DNA of 9,067 nucleotides from an uncultured Planctomycetota bacterium (GCA_903925435.1 CAIYFF010000307.1:1-9067), one strand, 5' to 3'; shown: positions 1-7,060, counted from the stretch's first letter. Notes: generated by a model not told the origin, from the sequence alone. Numbers and translations: made by a program.

Positions 1-1149
1 CAGGCCCTCCTCCCCGAGGACAAGTTCGCCTTCTACGAGTCCGTGCGCGATTTCTCCGACTCGGAGATCGCCCCCCACCTCCTCGACTGGGAACGCCAGC
101 ACGTGCTCGTGCCGGATTCCTGCATCAAGGCGATGGGCGACTTGGGCCTCTTCGGCCTGCCGATCCAGGAGCAATACGGCGGCCAAGGCGGCGACCACAC
201 GGACCTCGTGCTGATGGGCCTCGCGATCGCCTACCACAGCCAGTCGGTCGCGATCACGCCGGGCGCCGCCGTGTCGCTGGGTGCAAAGCCCCTGCAGCTG
301 TGCGGCACCGAGGCGCAGAAGAAGGCGCACCTGCCCGACCTCGCCGCCGGCAAGCGCATGTTTGTGTTCGGCTTGTCCGAACCCGGCCGCGGCAGCGACG
401 CCGCCAACCCCGAGGTCACCGCCACGAAGAAGGGCGACCACTGGGTGATCCGCGGCGAGAAGTGCTGGTCGACCAACGCCCGCTGGGCGAGCCACATCGT
501 CGTCCATGCGCTCACCGACCAGAACGGCAAGAACGGTCGCCGCTCGACGTGCTTCATCGTTCCGATGGACGCAAAGGGCGTGCACTACCAGGAGATGAAG
601 GGCAAGAAGGTCTGGGAGCAGTCCTCGACCGGCTCGGTCATGTTCGACAACGTCGAGGTGCCGCACGACGCGATCCTTGGCGCCGAGAACGATGGCTTCA
701 AGGTGATGGTCACCACGCTCAATGGCGGCCGCCTGTTCATCGCCGGCCTCGCGCTCGGCTCGCTCGCGTTCGCGCTCGACAAGTGCCGCGTCTACGCCGA
801 GGAACGCACGCAGTTCGACAACCTGCCGATCGGCCGCTTCCAGCGCGTGCAGGACGTGATCGTCGACATGGACATCGCGCTCGAGCGCAACCTCACGTGG
901 CTCATGCACTGCTGCAAGCAGTTCGAGGCGGGCACGCTGAGCCGCGAGCAAGCAGCGAAGGTCAAGGTCGACAGCAGCCGCGTCGCGAGCGACCTGCTCA
1001 CGCTGGCGATGGAGATCTGCGGCGGCGTCTCGTGCTTCGACGAGTTCGGCCTGATCCGCCACCACAACGACCTGTTCGTGACGCGCGTCGGCGAAGGCAG
1101 CAACTTCGCGCTCAAGGACCTCATCGTGCGCCCGCTGCGCCAAGCCTGA
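1..1149 (+). CDS. Acyl-CoA dehydrogenase family protein, 5' end outside the window
   Basis: Flavoenzyme family that oxidises acyl-CoA thioesters to trans-2-enoyl-CoA, passing electrons to ETF. The reading frame is open from base 1, so the true start lies upstream. A GTG at 43 falls inside the conserved N-terminal helix (VRDFSDSEIAPH) and is unlikely to be the start. 382 residues are visible, so only a few are probably missing. Seen: the flavin/substrate motif GLSEPGRGSD (bases 370-399), the K-C-W-S-T-N segment, RTQFDNLPIGRFQ, and a C-terminal VGEGSN whose Glu (bases 1093-1095) aligns with the catalytic base of medium- and short-chain enzymes. Deviations: the usual QxxGG reads EICGG, and RxQFG reads RTQFD. 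The stop is 24 nt before the yebC-like gene, so the two are probably cotranscribed. The family is certain, but substrate chain length or branching cannot be read from the sequence. Confidence 0.92.
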   Translation, partial: QALLPEDKFAFYESVRDFSDSEIAPHLLDWERQHVLVPDSCIKAMGDLGLFGLPIQEQYGGQGGDHTDLVLMGLAIAYHSQSVAITPGAAVSLGAKPLQLCGTEAQKKAHLPDLAAGKRMFVFGLSEPGRGSDAANPEVTATKKGDHWVIRGEKCWSTNARWASHIVVHALTDQNGKNGRRSTCFIVPMDAKGVHYQEMKGKKVWEQSSTGSVMFDNVEVPHDAILGAENDGFKVMVTTLNGGRLFIAGLALGSLAFALDKCRVYAEERTQFDNLPIGRFQRVQDVIVDMDIALERNLTWLMHCCKQFEAGTLSREQAAKVKVDSSRVASDLLTLAMEICGGVSCFDEFGLIRHHNDLFVTRVGEGSNFALKDLIVRPLRQA

Positions 1150-1159
1150 ACGACTAACG

Positions 1160-1165
1160 AAGGAG
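1160..1165 (+). promoter_or_regulatory. Ribosome binding site of the YebC-family gene
   Basis: AAGGAG lies 8 nt before the ATG at 1174. It is one of three clear Shine-Dalgarno sites in the window and fixes that start. Confidence 0.8.
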
Positions 1166-1173
1166 ACATCGAC

Positions 1174-1881
1174 ATGGGCCGCCAATGGTTGCACAGCAAG
1201 AAGGAAGTCACCGCCAACCGCCGCGCCAAGATCACGACGAAGCTCGTCCGTGAAATCACGGTCGCGGCCAAGATGGGCGTGCCGGACCCCGAGATGAACC
1301 CGCGCCTTGCGCTCGCCGTCGAAGCGGCGCGCAAGCAGTCGGTGTCCAACGACACGATCACGCGCGCGATCAAGAAGGGCTCGGGCCAGGGCGACGACGC
1401 CGTCAACTACGAGCTCGTCACCTACGAAGGCATGGCGCCACACAACGTGCCGGTCATCGTCGAGTGCATGACCGACAACCGAAACCGCACCGCGCCCGAG
1501 ATCCGGTCGCTGTGGCGCGACGGGCAGTTCGGCAGCAAGGTCACGTTCTTGTTCGACCGCCGCGGCATCATCGAAGCCGTGCTCGAGAAGGAAGGCGTCG
1601 ACCGCGAAGAAGCCGCCATCGAAGCAGGCGCGCAGGACGTGGAAGAACTCGAGAACACGCCGGAGGAGCAGACGGGCGCGCGCTTCTTCACCGAAGTGAC
1701 CGACCTCTACCAGGTGTCGGACGCGCTCAAGAAGGCCGGCTGGTCCGTGAGCACCGCAGAACTCGGCTACGTCGCAAAGGACAAGGTCCAACTCGACGCG
1801 AAGGGCCGCGAGTCCGTCGAAGGCTTCTTGGAACGCATCGACGACAACGACGACGTGCACCGCGTCTACGCGGCGCTCTGA
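1174..1881 (+). CDS. YebC/PmpR (TACO1) family protein
   Basis: 235 residues, usual for the YebC/DUF28 family. Members have been described as DNA-binding regulators (PmpR) and as ribosome-associated translation factors (mitochondrial TACO1 and bacterial YebC). Seen: a basic N-terminal helical domain (about residues 1-80, with RAKITTKLVREITVAAK and DPEMNPRL), the family hallmark TDNRNRT at residues 100-106, the EAGAQDVE segment, and a C-terminal DDNDDVHRVYAAL matching the usual DDVQxVY ending. The N-terminus reads MGRQWLHSKK rather than the common MAGHSKWANI, so it belongs to a divergent subgroup. The loop after TDNRNRT is also short: it reads FGSKVTFLF without the usual GGNLG insert. The start has a good Shine-Dalgarno site. 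It sits in a likely operon between acyl-CoA dehydrogenase and antiporter genes. Family membership is sure; whether it acts on transcription or translation is not shown. Confidence 0.93.
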   Translation: MGRQWLHSKKEVTANRRAKITTKLVREITVAAKMGVPDPEMNPRLALAVEAARKQSVSNDTITRAIKKGSGQGDDAVNYELVTYEGMAPHNVPVIVECMTDNRNRTAPEIRSLWRDGQFGSKVTFLFDRRGIIEAVLEKEGVDREEAAIEAGAQDVEELENTPEEQTGARFFTEVTDLYQVSDALKKAGWSVSTAELGYVAKDKVQLDAKGRESVEGFLERIDDNDDVHRVYAAL

Positions 1882-1886
1882 TCTCC

Positions 1887-3161
1887 ATGATCGCCGCCGG
1901 CAGCAGCGACCTCTTGCTGCGCGTGCTGCCACAGCTCGTGCTGCTGCTGCTGATCGCGCGCCTCGGCGGCGCGGCGATGCGCCACATCGGCCAGCCGCGC
2001 GTGGTCGGCGAGATCGCGGCGGGCCTGCTGCTCGGCCCATCGCTCTTCGGTGCGCTGTGGCCAGACGGCTTCGCCGCGGTGTTCGGCGATGTTGGCCCTT
2101 CGAGTCCGCTCGCGCTGCTCGGGCAATTGGGGCTCGTGTTCCTCACGCTGCTGATGGGCATGGAGTTCGAGTTCGCGCACCTTCGCACGACAGCGAAGAC
2201 CGCGGTCGCGGTGGCGCTCGGCGGCATCGCGCTGCCGTTCACGATCGGGACGCCGCTCGCGTGGATGCTGCACGAACAACTCGCGCTCGATGTGCCGCTG
2301 CCCGGCATGGCGCTGTTCTTGTCGACGGCGCTGTCGATCACATCGATCCCGGTGCTCGGCAGCATCTTGCTCGAGCACGGCCTCACACGAACGCGCTTCG
2401 GCGTCGTCGCGATCACCGCGGCGGGACTCGACGACGCGCTCGGCTGGATCCTGCTCGCGACGGTGTCGGCGATCGTCGCCGGCGGCGGCGCGATGGACCG
2501 TTGCGCAATGATGCTCGGTGCCACCGCGGCCTTCGTTGCCGCAGCTCTGCTCGTCGTGCGCCCGCTGCTCGTGCGCTTCGTCGCGCGCCCGGTCGCCGCA
2601 GGCGAGCCGCTGTCCCTCGGCGGCTTCTCGCTCGTGCTCGGCGCGACGCTTCTGTGCGCATACGCGACGGAGCGCATCGGCGTGTTCGCGCTGTTCGGCT
2701 CGTTCGTGCTCGGCGCGTCGCTGTGGAACGAGACCGCACTGCGAGAAGCGCTCAAGCAAAAGCTCGCGCCGGTCGTCGACGCGCTGTTTTTGCCCGTGTT
2801 CTTCGCGCTCACCGGACTTCGCACGGACATCGGCAACCTCGACACCGCGACCGAGTGGCTGCTGTGCGGAGTCGTGTTCTTCGCTGCTTGCGTCGGCAAG
2901 ATCGTCGGCTGCGCTGGCGCCGCCCGACTGTTCGGCGTGCCGACGCGCGAAAGCCTCTGCATCGGCGTGCTGATGAACACGCGCGCTTTGATGGGCCTCG
3001 TCGCGATCGAAGTCGGTCGCTCGATCGGCGTGATCGACGGCGCCGTCTACACGATGCTCGTGCTCATGGCGATCGGCACGACGCTGATGACCACGCCGCT
3101 GCTGCGCAAACTGGCCCCAGAACCGCGTGCCGCAGCATCCTCGACACAGCCGCGCTTGTAG
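1887..3161 (+). CDS. CPA2-family cation/proton antiporter (Na_H_Exchanger domain)
   Basis: 424-residue integral membrane protein, mostly hydrophobic with about 11-13 possible helices. It is likely to exchange Na+ or K+ for H+ across the inner membrane. Seen: the N-terminal family motif QPRVVGEIAAGLLLGPSLFG (residues 36-55), a helix with TALSITSIPVLGSILLE, the ion-binding acidic pair D182-D183 in AGLDDALGW, a helix lysine K338 in CVGKIVG, and NTRALMGLV (from residue 364) followed by TMLVLMAIGTTLMTTPLL. These match the Kef/CHX-like branch. No cytoplasmic RCK/TrkA nucleotide-binding domain follows, so this is a short form. The frame is open further upstream, but that part overlaps the yebC-like gene out of frame. 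The ATG at 1887, 5 nt after that gene's stop, is the sensible start. It has no clear Shine-Dalgarno site and probably depends on translational coupling. Ion preference is unknown. Confidence 0.92.
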   Translation: MIAAGSSDLLLRVLPQLVLLLLIARLGGAAMRHIGQPRVVGEIAAGLLLGPSLFGALWPDGFAAVFGDVGPSSPLALLGQLGLVFLTLLMGMEFEFAHLRTTAKTAVAVALGGIALPFTIGTPLAWMLHEQLALDVPLPGMALFLSTALSITSIPVLGSILLEHGLTRTRFGVVAITAAGLDDALGWILLATVSAIVAGGGAMDRCAMMLGATAAFVAAALLVVRPLLVRFVARPVAAGEPLSLGGFSLVLGATLLCAYATERIGVFALFGSFVLGASLWNETALREALKQKLAPVVDALFLPVFFALTGLRTDIGNLDTATEWLLCGVVFFAACVGKIVGCAGAARLFGVPTRESLCIGVLMNTRALMGLVAIEVGRSIGVIDGAVYTMLVLMAIGTTLMTTPLLRKLAPEPRAAASSTQPRL

Positions 3162-3177
3162 CCGCCTTCCGGGCGGC
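3161..3177 (+). terminator. GC-rich hairpin after the antiporter gene
   Basis: GCCGCC (3161-3166) pairs perfectly with GGCGGC (3172-3177), with a possible T-G pair closing a TCC triloop. The stem starts on the last base of the antiporter TAG. No T-run follows, so it is not a textbook intrinsic terminator. It may be a weak or Rho-assisted end of the upstream operon, or a stabilising 3' hairpin. Confidence 0.45.
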
Positions 3178-3193
3178 AATGATGTCGCACCGC

Positions 3194-3200
3194 AAAGGAG
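3194..3200 (+). promoter_or_regulatory. Ribosome binding site of the subtilisin-like protease gene
   Basis: AAAGGAG lies 7 nt before the ATG at 3208. The reading frame is open further upstream (ATG at 3127, inside the antiporter gene), but this site and the lipoprotein signal that follows select 3208. Confidence 0.85.
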
Positions 3201-3207
3201 ATCCCCC

Positions 3208-5391
3208 ATGCGTCTACATCTGCGCGCGTTCGTGCCCTTGTTGCTCGTTTCCCTCGCCTCCTGTGGTGGCGGTGGCGGCGGCAGCGCTTCGTCTGTTTCG
3301 AGTCTGTCCGGCGAACTCACGCTGCCGGTCGTCGCGCGCATCGCATCGACGCGCGCCCTTGCGATGGCGACGCAACCGATGATCGCAGGCGAAGTGGTCG
3401 TGTGGATCGAGGAGGAGAACGCGCCGCCCGACCTCTCGGCACAAGGGCTCGACCTTCTGCGCTACAGCGGCGGTCCGATCGCGGTCTACGGCGCGCGCGC
3501 GGCAGCAACGCGGCGCACGATCGAAGCTGGCGCTGCGACTGCGGACAGTGCGGAGTTCGCTACTGCGCAGGCTGCGCTCGCCGCGGCGACTGCGAAAGGC
3601 GTCGGCGCAGCGGATCCCAACTACCGATTCGCGCACACGGGCATGCCGACGAGCCCAGCGCCACTCGCGTCGAACGACACCTACCTCTCGCTGATGTGGC
3701 ACCTCGACATGGTCCACTCGCAGCAGGCGTGGTCGACCACGCAAGGCACTTCGAGCACGATCGTCGCCGTCATCGACACGGGCATTCGCGCTGCGCACCC
3801 TGACTTCGACGCCACGCGCTTCGTGCAGGGCTACGACATGATCAGCAGCGCCGTGAGCGCAGGCGACGGCAACGGCCGCGACGCGGATCCCAACGACGTC
3901 GGCGACGGCAACGGGCTGCAGCCGAGTTCGTTCCACGGCACGCACGTGGCCGGAACGATCGGCGCGCGCACCAACAACACAGCAGGCATCGCCGGCCTCG
4001 ATTGGAACTGCAAGTTGATGATCCTGCGTGCGCTCGGCCTCGGCGGCAGCGGATCGCTCGCCGACATCGCCGACTGCATCCTGTTCGCCGCGCGCCTCAG
4101 CAACGGCTCCGGCCAACTGCCCGCGCAACGCGCGGACATCGTCAACATGAGCCTCGGCGGTCCTGGCTCCAGCACGGTGCTGACCAACGCGTGCAACGCC
4201 GCGAACACTGCTGGCTGCTTGTTGGTCGCTGCCGCGGGCAACGACAACACCGCGACCGCGGGCACGCCCGCGTCGATCCCCGTCGTGCTGTCGGTCGGCG
4301 CCGTCGACATCAACCGCGGGCGCGCGCCGTACTCCAACTTCAGCGACACGATCGACATCTGGGCTCCAGGTGGCAACTCCGCCGTCGATCGCAACGGCGA
4401 TGGCTACGGCGACGGCGTGCTGTCGACGATGGCGACGGACCAAGGCACGTTCACCTATTCGTTCTTGCAGGGCACTTCGATGGCGAGCCCGCATGTCGCC
4501 GGCATCGCTGCGCTCGTGAAGGCCGCGAACCCGACCTACACGAATGCGCAAATCCGCACCGCGCTGACCAGCACGACGCAAGCTGGCGTGTCGTTGCCAA
4601 ACAGTGGCACGGTCATCGACGCGCAAGCGGCAGTGCAATTGGCGAGCGGAAGCACGAGCGCGCAGCCGCTGCTCGTGGCGATCCCAACGGCGCTCGACTT
4701 TGGCACGACGCTCTCGACCTCGACCGTCGACGTCGAGAACCGCGGCGGCGGAACGGTGCAGTTCAGCGCTGCATCCGAGGCCCCCAATGCGCCGTGGCTC
4801 TCGGTCGCGTCCACGCCAAACAATCCGCCTTCGAACATCGACGCGAATCGATTCACCTTCACCGTCGACCGCGGCCAACTGCAGGCCGGATCCAACCGCA
4901 CGGTCGTCACGCTGCAATACCTCCGCGTCGGCGGTGGGACGTTCACGGCAGACGTGGAAGTGCTCGCGCAGACCCAAGCGCCGCAAACGCCGACCGACAC
5001 GGTCTACGTGCTCGCAGTCGATCCAGTGACCTTCAACACGATCGCGCAGGCCGTGGCGACCTCGGCAGGCAACCACGCGTGGTCGATGCCCGACATCCCA
5101 ACGGGCGACTACCTCATCGCCGCAGGCACCGACCGCAACAACGACACGTTCATCAACGACGACGGCGAACTGTTCGGCATGTGGCCGTTGCTCGATTCGC
5201 CGCTCGAACTCTCGGTGCCGACTGGCACGAGCGTCACCGGACTCGACTTCCCGCTCGAAGAACTCGGCGCATCGCCACTCAGCACGAACTCATTCGCGCG
5301 TCGCCCCATGCGCCGGCGTTCGACCGACAACGCATCGCCACCAGTGGTCGCAGTCCCGCTGCCCACGGTCGTGCGCGAGGGAGTTCGCTGA
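3208..5391 (+). CDS. Subtilisin-like serine protease (S8), predicted lipoprotein
   Basis: 727-residue secreted protease. A type II signal peptide ends in the lipobox L-A-S-C (Cys19), followed by a glycine run, so the mature enzyme is probably membrane-anchored. Residues about 60-150 look like an inhibitor-type propeptide. The S8 catalytic domain has Asp190 (VAVIDTG), His243 (HGTHVAG), oxyanion Asn345 (AAAGND) and Ser424 (GTSMASPHVAG), so it should be active. Acidic Gly/Asn-rich loops at 219-236 and 394-403 (DRNGDGYGDG) look like calcium sites. A BACON/Ig-like beta domain (about 490-588) follows. The last domain (about 599-690) contains DRNNDTFINDDGELFG (642-657), a pattern I recognise from C-termini of other bacterial subtilases. 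A basic, proline-rich tail ends the protein. Its stop overlaps the start of a small lipoprotein gene, suggesting a partner. The natural substrate is unknown. Confidence 0.94.
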   Translation: MRLHLRAFVPLLLVSLASCGGGGGGSASSVSSLSGELTLPVVARIASTRALAMATQPMIAGEVVVWIEEENAPPDLSAQGLDLLRYSGGPIAVYGARAAATRRTIEAGAATADSAEFATAQAALAAATAKGVGAADPNYRFAHTGMPTSPAPLASNDTYLSLMWHLDMVHSQQAWSTTQGTSSTIVAVIDTGIRAAHPDFDATRFVQGYDMISSAVSAGDGNGRDADPNDVGDGNGLQPSSFHGTHVAGTIGARTNNTAGIAGLDWNCKLMILRALGLGGSGSLADIADCILFAARLSNGSGQLPAQRADIVNMSLGGPGSSTVLTNACNAANTAGCLLVAAAGNDNTATAGTPASIPVVLSVGAVDINRGRAPYSNFSDTIDIWAPGGNSAVDRNGDGYGDGVLSTMATDQGTFTYSFLQGTSMASPHVAGIAALVKAANPTYTNAQIRTALTSTTQAGVSLPNSGTVIDAQAAVQLASGSTSAQPLLVAIPTALDFGTTLSTSTVDVENRGGGTVQFSAASEAPNAPWLSVASTPNNPPSNIDANRFTFTVDRGQLQAGSNRTVVTLQYLRVGGGTFTADVEVLAQTQAPQTPTDTVYVLAVDPVTFNTIAQAVATSAGNHAWSMPDIPTGDYLIAAGTDRNNDTFINDDGELFGMWPLLDSPLELSVPTGTSVTGLDFPLEELGASPLSTNSFARRPMRRRSTDNASPPVVAVPLPTVVREGVR
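5377..5383 (+). promoter_or_regulatory. Ribosome binding site inside the protease gene for the small lipoprotein
   Basis: GAGGGAG lies 7 nt before the ATG at 5391, within the last codons of the protease gene. It supports the overlapping start and translational coupling. Confidence 0.65.
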
Positions 5392-5816
5392 TGCGCGCCG
5401 CACCGCTGTGGGCGCTCGCCGCATGCGCTGCGCATGCAGTCTTCGCAGGTTGCAGCTCGCAAGGGAACGAGTCCCCCGCAAGCGCAAACAGCGAAGCCGA
5501 GGCTCCCGTCGACCTCCCGCCGATCCACGCGTCGTTCCTTGCGGACGGCTCGCTGCGCATCGTGCTCACGGTTCCGACCGGTGGACATGCCTTTGCGGTG
5601 ACGTCGGTCGAGAGCAACGGCACAACGGCCAAGGTCGTCTGCGCGCACACCGCGCCGCCAACGGACGCGATCGTCACTCAAGTCGTCACCGAGCACGCTG
5701 CGCTCGTCGAAGCGCAGCGCATTCCCGCGGACGCGCAGGAGGTCACGATCTTCTTGTCGACGAAGGGCCGCGACGGCAACACGTTGCTGCACGAGAGCTG
5801 CAAGGTCGCGCGCTGA
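5391..5816 (+). CDS. Small lipoprotein with PrcB_C-like pattern, possible protease accessory subunit
   Basis: 141 residues. A signal peptide ends in F-A-G-C (Cys21), a plausible lipobox, then a Ser/Ala/Glu-rich linker to about residue 40. The remaining part carries a spaced pattern: P-T-G-G (62-65), AFAVTSVESNG, APP (88-90), VTQ (95-97), ALVEAQRIP, and EVTIFLS. I recall this layout (PTGGY, then paired Pro, then VTQ, then a lVxIP-type segment) from the C-terminal domain of PrcB, a lipoprotein subunit of the Treponema denticola dentilisin (subtilisin-type) complex. Here the Tyr after PTGG is His. C84 and C137 could form a disulfide. The ATG overlaps the protease stop (TGATG), so the two are almost certainly coexpressed. 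The function is inferred from pattern plus neighbourhood, without alignment. It could instead be an unrelated beta-rich lipoprotein. Confidence 0.72.
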   Translation: MRAAPLWALAACAAHAVFAGCSSQGNESPASANSEAEAPVDLPPIHASFLADGSLRIVLTVPTGGHAFAVTSVESNGTTAKVVCAHTAPPTDAIVTQVVTEHAALVEAQRIPADAQEVTIFLSTKGRDGNTLLHESCKVAR

Positions 5817-5829
5817 CGTCGCGCGCGGC
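5805..5829. terminator. Hairpin between the convergent small-lipoprotein and galactokinase genes
   Basis: The 5' arm (5805-5813) pairs with the 3' arm (5821-5829) over nine positions, including one T-G wobble. The core is GCGCGC/GCGCGC, and the loop TGACGTC contains the lipoprotein stop codon. It ends directly before the galactokinase TAA. There is no T-run on either side, so it may be a bidirectional terminator without a U-tract. Position between two convergent stops is the main support. Confidence 0.45.
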
Positions 5830-7014
5830 TTACTGGATCTCGACCGGTCCGGTGCCCATGCGCAGCAAGTCGAACCCAGCCTCGACGCCGAACTCGCGCG
5901 CAAACACCTTGCCGACGTGCTCCGCCACGCGCGTGCCGATGCCGGGCTCGATCAGCGCGATCGCGCAACCGCCGAAGCCAGCGCCGGTGAGCCGCGCGCC
6001 GAACACGCCCTTCTGCGAACGCGCCGCGTCCGTGATCACGTCGAGTTCGCGACAACTCACTTCGTAGTCGATCGCCGTCGATCGGTGGCTCGCGTCGAGT
6101 TGGCGGCCGAGCTCCGCATAGTTGCCCGCGCGCAACGCATCGACGCCGGTTGCGATGCGCGTCATCTCGGTCACCACATGGCGAGCGCGCTTCATCAGCG
6201 TCTCGTCCATCGCCATGCTCGCCGCTTCGAGATCCGCAACCGTGTAGCTCGCGAGGTGCGGCAGGTCGCGGACGTGATTGCGCAGTGCCTCGTGCGCCGA
6301 CGCGCATTGCGCGACGCGGTCGTTGAAGTGCGTCTTCGACAGGCTGCGCGGCTTCTTGGTGTCCATCACGAGCACTTCGCAGCGCGTGCCGTCGAACGGC
6401 ACATGCTCGAAGCGCGGCCCCGCGCAGTGCAGCCACAGCACGTGGCCTGGCTTTGCGAGCGCCGACGCAAACTGGTCCATGATGCCGCAGCGCAGTCCGA
6501 CGTAGCCGTTCTCAGCGCGGTGCGCGAGCAACGCGAGTTGCTGGCGGTCGTAGCCCGTCTTGTAGAACGCGTCGAACGCGAGCGCCGTGACGACTTCGAT
6601 CGCCGCCGACGACGACAAGCCGGACGCCATCGGCAAGTCGCCGCCGTAGACGAGGTCGAAGCCGCGCGCGCGACCCGTTCGCGAACGGAATCCGTGCCAG
6701 ACACCGAGCGGATAGTTGCTCCACCCAAACGACGGCTCGCCGCGCGGCGGCACCTTGCCCGCCGTGGTCTCGTGCACGCTCTTTTGGTCGAGGCTGATGA
6801 GGCGGATGCGATCGTCGTCGCGCATCGTCGCCGCCAGATAGACGCCGCGGTCCACTGCCATCGGCAGCACGTCGCCGCCGTTGTAGTCGAGGTGCGCGCC
6901 GACGAGGTTGATGCGACCCGGCGCGAAGAACATGCGCGCGGGCTGGGCCCCGAACTCGCGGAGGAATCGTGCTCGAATCGCGTCGAGCAGGCGCTGTCGT
7001 TCGGTTCCAGTCAT
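5830..7014 (-). CDS. galK: Galactokinase-family sugar kinase (GHMP superfamily)
   Basis: 394 residues, full length for galactokinase, which makes galactose 1-phosphate from galactose and ATP in the Leloir pathway. Seen: APGRINLVG at the N-terminus continuing to AHLDYNGGDVLP, the ATP-binding GHMP motif PMASGLSSSAA (128-138), AENGYVGLRCGIMDQF with the expected catalytic Asp180, and the C-terminal TGAGFGG (343-349). Arg34, His41 and Asp43 match sugar-binding or catalytic residues, but position 40 is Ala (codon at 6895-6897), where the usual signature G-E-H-T-D-Y has Glu; the following Thr is Leu. That may alter affinity or sugar choice. The ATG at 7014 puts the motifs at normal distances, though no Shine-Dalgarno site precedes it. 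No other Leloir gene is visible. It is convergent with the protease pair and divergent from the isomerase gene. The superfamily is certain; galactose specificity is likely but not proven. Confidence 0.87.
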   Translation of the reverse strand: MTGTERQRLLDAIRARFLREFGAQPARMFFAPGRINLVGAHLDYNGGDVLPMAVDRGVYLAATMRDDDRIRLISLDQKSVHETTAGKVPPRGEPSFGWSNYPLGVWHGFRSRTGRARGFDLVYGGDLPMASGLSSSAAIEVVTALAFDAFYKTGYDRQQLALLAHRAENGYVGLRCGIMDQFASALAKPGHVLWLHCAGPRFEHVPFDGTRCEVLVMDTKKPRSLSKTHFNDRVAQCASAHEALRNHVRDLPHLASYTVADLEAASMAMDETLMKRARHVVTEMTRIATGVDALRAGNYAELGRQLDASHRSTAIDYEVSCRELDVITDAARSQKGVFGARLTGAGFGGCAIALIEPGIGTRVAEHVGKVFAREFGVEAGFDLLRMGTGPVEIQ

Positions 7015-7017
7015 TCG

Positions 7018-7060
7018 TTACGCGTGAAGCGGTCGATCCTATAGCCTGCCCGACTCGCGC
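7018..7060. promoter_or_regulatory. Possible overlapping divergent promoters with shared CTATAG
   Basis: The 63 bp between the divergent galactokinase and isomerase starts holds a palindromic CTATAG (7039-7044), unusually AT-rich here. On the plus strand, TTACGC (7018) and TATAGC (7040) are 16 bp apart. On the minus strand, TTGGTG and TATAGG are also 16 bp apart. Each -35 matches the consensus weakly. This is a candidate from position and spacing only. Confidence 0.25.

Noticed and set aside
43..45. GTG as the start of the acyl-CoA dehydrogenase gene
   Set aside because: The frame is open to base 1 and the 14 upstream codons continue the family's N-terminal helix. No ribosome binding site precedes the GTG.
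1464..1886. In-frame upstream extension of the antiporter reading frame by 141 codons
   Set aside because: It lies out of frame inside the yebC-like gene, is Arg-rich with no domain character, and the protein homology begins at the ATG at 1887.
1866..3341. 491-codon minus-strand frame opposite the antiporter gene
   Set aside because: Rich in Arg, Glu, His and Gln with no recognisable domain. It spans a gene boundary and mirrors a well-supported membrane protein.
3214..5076. 620-codon open frame on the minus strand opposite the protease gene
   Set aside because: Arg/Ala/Val-rich composition without any motif, typical of an antisense shadow in GC-rich DNA. The plus-strand gene has catalytic residues and a Shine-Dalgarno site.
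5917..7044. 375-codon plus-strand frame opposite galactokinase
   Set aside because: Low-complexity Arg/Ala/Val/Asp composition; the minus-strand galactokinase motifs explain the region.
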